In this document: one piece after another, positions 62,271 to 64,000 of the stretch
Layout: every line of letters starts with the position of its first letter
Position numbering within the stretch: position 1 is the first letter of the stretch
Assembly (NCBI GenBank): GCA_030867875.1
Contig: JAOWCC010000064.1
Location: 38,338,802-38,402,801, forward strand
Source: Actinernus sp. WN-2022
Taxonomy: Eukaryota > Cnidaria > Anthozoa > Actiniaria > Actinernidae
DNA: 64,000 nt
Direction: 5' to 3'
Translations under genes and position numbers: made by a program
The notes under the pieces: generated by a model
Seen by the model: only the letters and a program-made list of their open reading frames with translations
The model's database searches: none
Told to the model about the DNA's origin: nothing

Positions 62271-64000
62271 ACAACAGCTTCCATGGTTTCCTCGGGGTAC
62301 GTGTCGTGAATACCGGTAACGTAATGCATCCCAAAACGCCTCACTTTGTCGTAGAGGGGATTGTCCCTATCCGAGATCCTCCGTTTCCGGAATAGGTGGG
62401 TGATCAGGGTGGCGACCAACTCCTCCTGCACAGCGTAGTAGGTGCCTTGCACATGCGCCTTGTAGTTCGTTTCCATGATCTCTACCCAAGTCTTCCTCCC
62501 TGGTTTTGTTTCCATGAGCAAGTCGTCCAGGCTAGCCTTGCTGCCTTGGGTAAGTGTGAAATGCGGGTCAAAATCATGGACCCCACGCTTCTGCAGCATA
62601 TGGAAGGTCAACCGGTCCACAAAGTACCGCACGGCCGTCACGAACCATGACAGAATTTCTTTGGGCCTCTTCAACTCCCTCTTCTCGTCCATCCTATCGT
62701 CATACGCCTCCTGTTCTTCCAACCTCTTCTCTCTCTTGGCTCTCTTGGCACTCTTTGTAGCGTCGTCCTCTTCTTCTTCTTCCTCTTCCTCCATGGCTTC
62801 TCTGTTCAACATCATCCTCCTATACCCTGCCCTCTGCTCGGTCTCTTCATCTTCTTTTCGATCGTCGGATAATTCATTATCTCCCTCCACTTTATACTTC
62901 CCTAGGGCTGTGATCAAGTGCTCCCTCAAGACAAGGCAGGACCTCCTCGCGGGGGTCAACCGGTCCACCTCATACGTCACAGGAAGGACACAGGCACGCA
63001 CTTTACGACGGTTCAGGCTCGTGGTGACCAGACTGTGGCTGAGGTGGCAGGCCAAGCGGTACAGGCGATCGTTTTGATAGGAGCGGGTTCGCCTTCCCTG
63101 GACGTAGTGATACAACTCAAACTCCGAATAGTCATAGAGTTGGTACAACAGCATGGTGGTGCAGTGGTCCCAGATAGGCAACAGAATAGCGTACTCTTCG
63201 TTCAGGATTTTGGTCGTGACGTGGGGGCATAACTCCTTGAGTGTTTTCTCGTGATACTTCTTCACCTGGGTCTGGCATTCGTCAAAACTCAGACCGAGGT
63301 TGTGGGTGTCGTTCCAGTGCAGGGTGGCCCGGCTGTACCGTTCACACAAATGGTAGTACAGGTAAGCAAGGAAGTGCTGATACTCTACTATGATGGCGTA
63401 CTCTCTCTTGTACCGGGTTTCTTGCTCTGGGAAGTAGGGGTCCGGGAGTAGTTCGCCGAAGCTTTTGTCGAAATGGGACTGGCACGCCGACTCTATCCTC
63501 ATGTAGCGGGAAGAGATGATTTGGCGGACCACCCTCATCTCCACATCGTAGGATTCGGCATGGTACCAATACCTGTCGTTACGGGCGTCTTGGGTACGGC
63601 TGCGGTACAAGCAACCCTGCTCTCCCCAGACCAGGTCTTCACGCATTCGCGTCTCGCACAACTCGGCCCATGTCAGCTTCAGGCCCTCCTTCAGGGGAAA
63701 CCAGCGGAACAAGAAGTTCGTCATCTCCCTCAGGAAATTGTTATGCAAGGAGCAACTGGACCATTTGGCGCCCACTCCCAGATGGTGGCACACGGCCGCC
63801 TCGTTCATATAGTTGAATTCCATCATGACCAACTCGTACATCATCGCGTACAGCGCCTCCCGATCTTCATTGTCCACATCTATGCTGAGCCAGTAATGCA
63901 CGCACCCCGCCAGCATGTGTTGCAGTTCCTTCAAATACCGCACCTCCAGCAACTTCTTCACGACAGAAAACTCCTTCTTCACCGTCTCTTCTACCGACTG
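62200..64000 (-). CDS. Large unrecognised protein, start beyond the window
   Basis: A frame of about 600 codons is open to the right edge, so the start is not seen. It is rich in Trp/Tyr/His/Leu helices ('YNMNEAAVCHHLGVGAKW'-like and 'EYQHFLAYLYYHLCERYSR' stretches). A highly charged linker near 62690-62810 (Glu run followed by Lys/Arg-rich coiled coil) is followed by a more globular part ('SWFVTAVRYFVDRLTFHMLQ'). I recognise no domain. It is transcribed in the same direction as the capsid genes and has its own poly(A) signal. It is not part of the standard Polinton core set. Overlapping open frames hide the exact point of the frame break, roughly 62200-62300. Confidence 0.65.

Larger units (their letters stand above)
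43422..64000. mobile_element. Polinton/Maverick (adintovirus-type) endogenous element, right end outside window
   Basis: The region holds the diagnostic Polinton set: protein-primed family B polymerase, DDE integrase with chromodomain, FtsK/HerA-type ATPase, adenain-like protease, double-jelly-roll major capsid and penton-like minor capsid. Base composition, gene density and strand organisation change abruptly at about 43422. A terminal inverted repeat cannot be verified because the right end is not in the window. An 'AG' start, as usual for Polintons, is possible at 43414 or 43422. Three genes carry one disruption each, so this is probably an endogenous copy of an animal virus-like element. 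Confidence 0.9.

Overview
The window looks like an animal chromosome, most likely from an anthozoan cnidarian (stony coral or relative), with a large virus-like element at its right end. The host assignment is inference. It rests on a split gene encoding a signal peptide, a PAN/Apple domain and a fibrinogen-like lectin segment, a combination typical of cnidarians. Introns, CR1/jockey-type LINE remnants, tRNA-derived SINEs, many foldback MITEs and satellites also point to an animal genome.

Region 1 (1-43421) is AT-rich and gene-poor. It holds broken LINEs (4.05-7.85, 16.8-19.0, 31.5, 35.2-35.5 and 42.3-43.4 kb), an 80-bp satellite (9.33-10.88 kb), a 69-bp minisatellite (20.09-20.96 kb) and nested inverted-repeat elements with TTAA-type ends. 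A long-TIR element carrying a decayed THAP-type gene (26.49-31.03 kb) sits in the intron of the PAN/fibrinogen gene. A ~2-kb sequence is present twice (32.29-34.75 and 38.88-40.94 kb). Real host coding sequence is limited to a few exons.

Region 2 (about 43422-64000, cut by the window edge) is a compact, mostly GC-rich Polinton/Maverick-type element of the adintovirus kind. It appears to have entered the 3' part of a LINE. Plus-strand genes are a GRF-like zinc-finger protein overprinted by a second ORF (43.8-45.0 kb) and a spliced protein-primed family B DNA polymerase (48.15-53.0 kb). Minus-strand genes, from right to left, are a large unrecognised protein (62-64 kb, incomplete), a DDE integrase with a chromodomain, a short penton paralogue, penton, a small membrane-active-like protein, the double-jelly-roll major capsid protein, an adenain-like protease, an FtsK/HerA-type packaging ATPase, four small core-like proteins and an 88-aa orphan. 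A further minus-strand spliced gene (47.3-45.5 kb) has a common leader and three alternative 3' exons, two of them tandem RING-like exons.

The capsid, protease and ATPase genes are open, and several adjacent ORFs overlap as ATGA or TGATG. Three genes carry one lesion each: a one-base frame break in PolB, an in-frame TAG in the integrase and a frame break in the 62-kb gene. This is the pattern of a fairly young endogenous copy, or of assembly errors. The most unusual items are a possible Pol III small RNA in the PolB intron, the alternative RING-exon early gene, the shortened tandem penton and the large unknown gene at the right edge.
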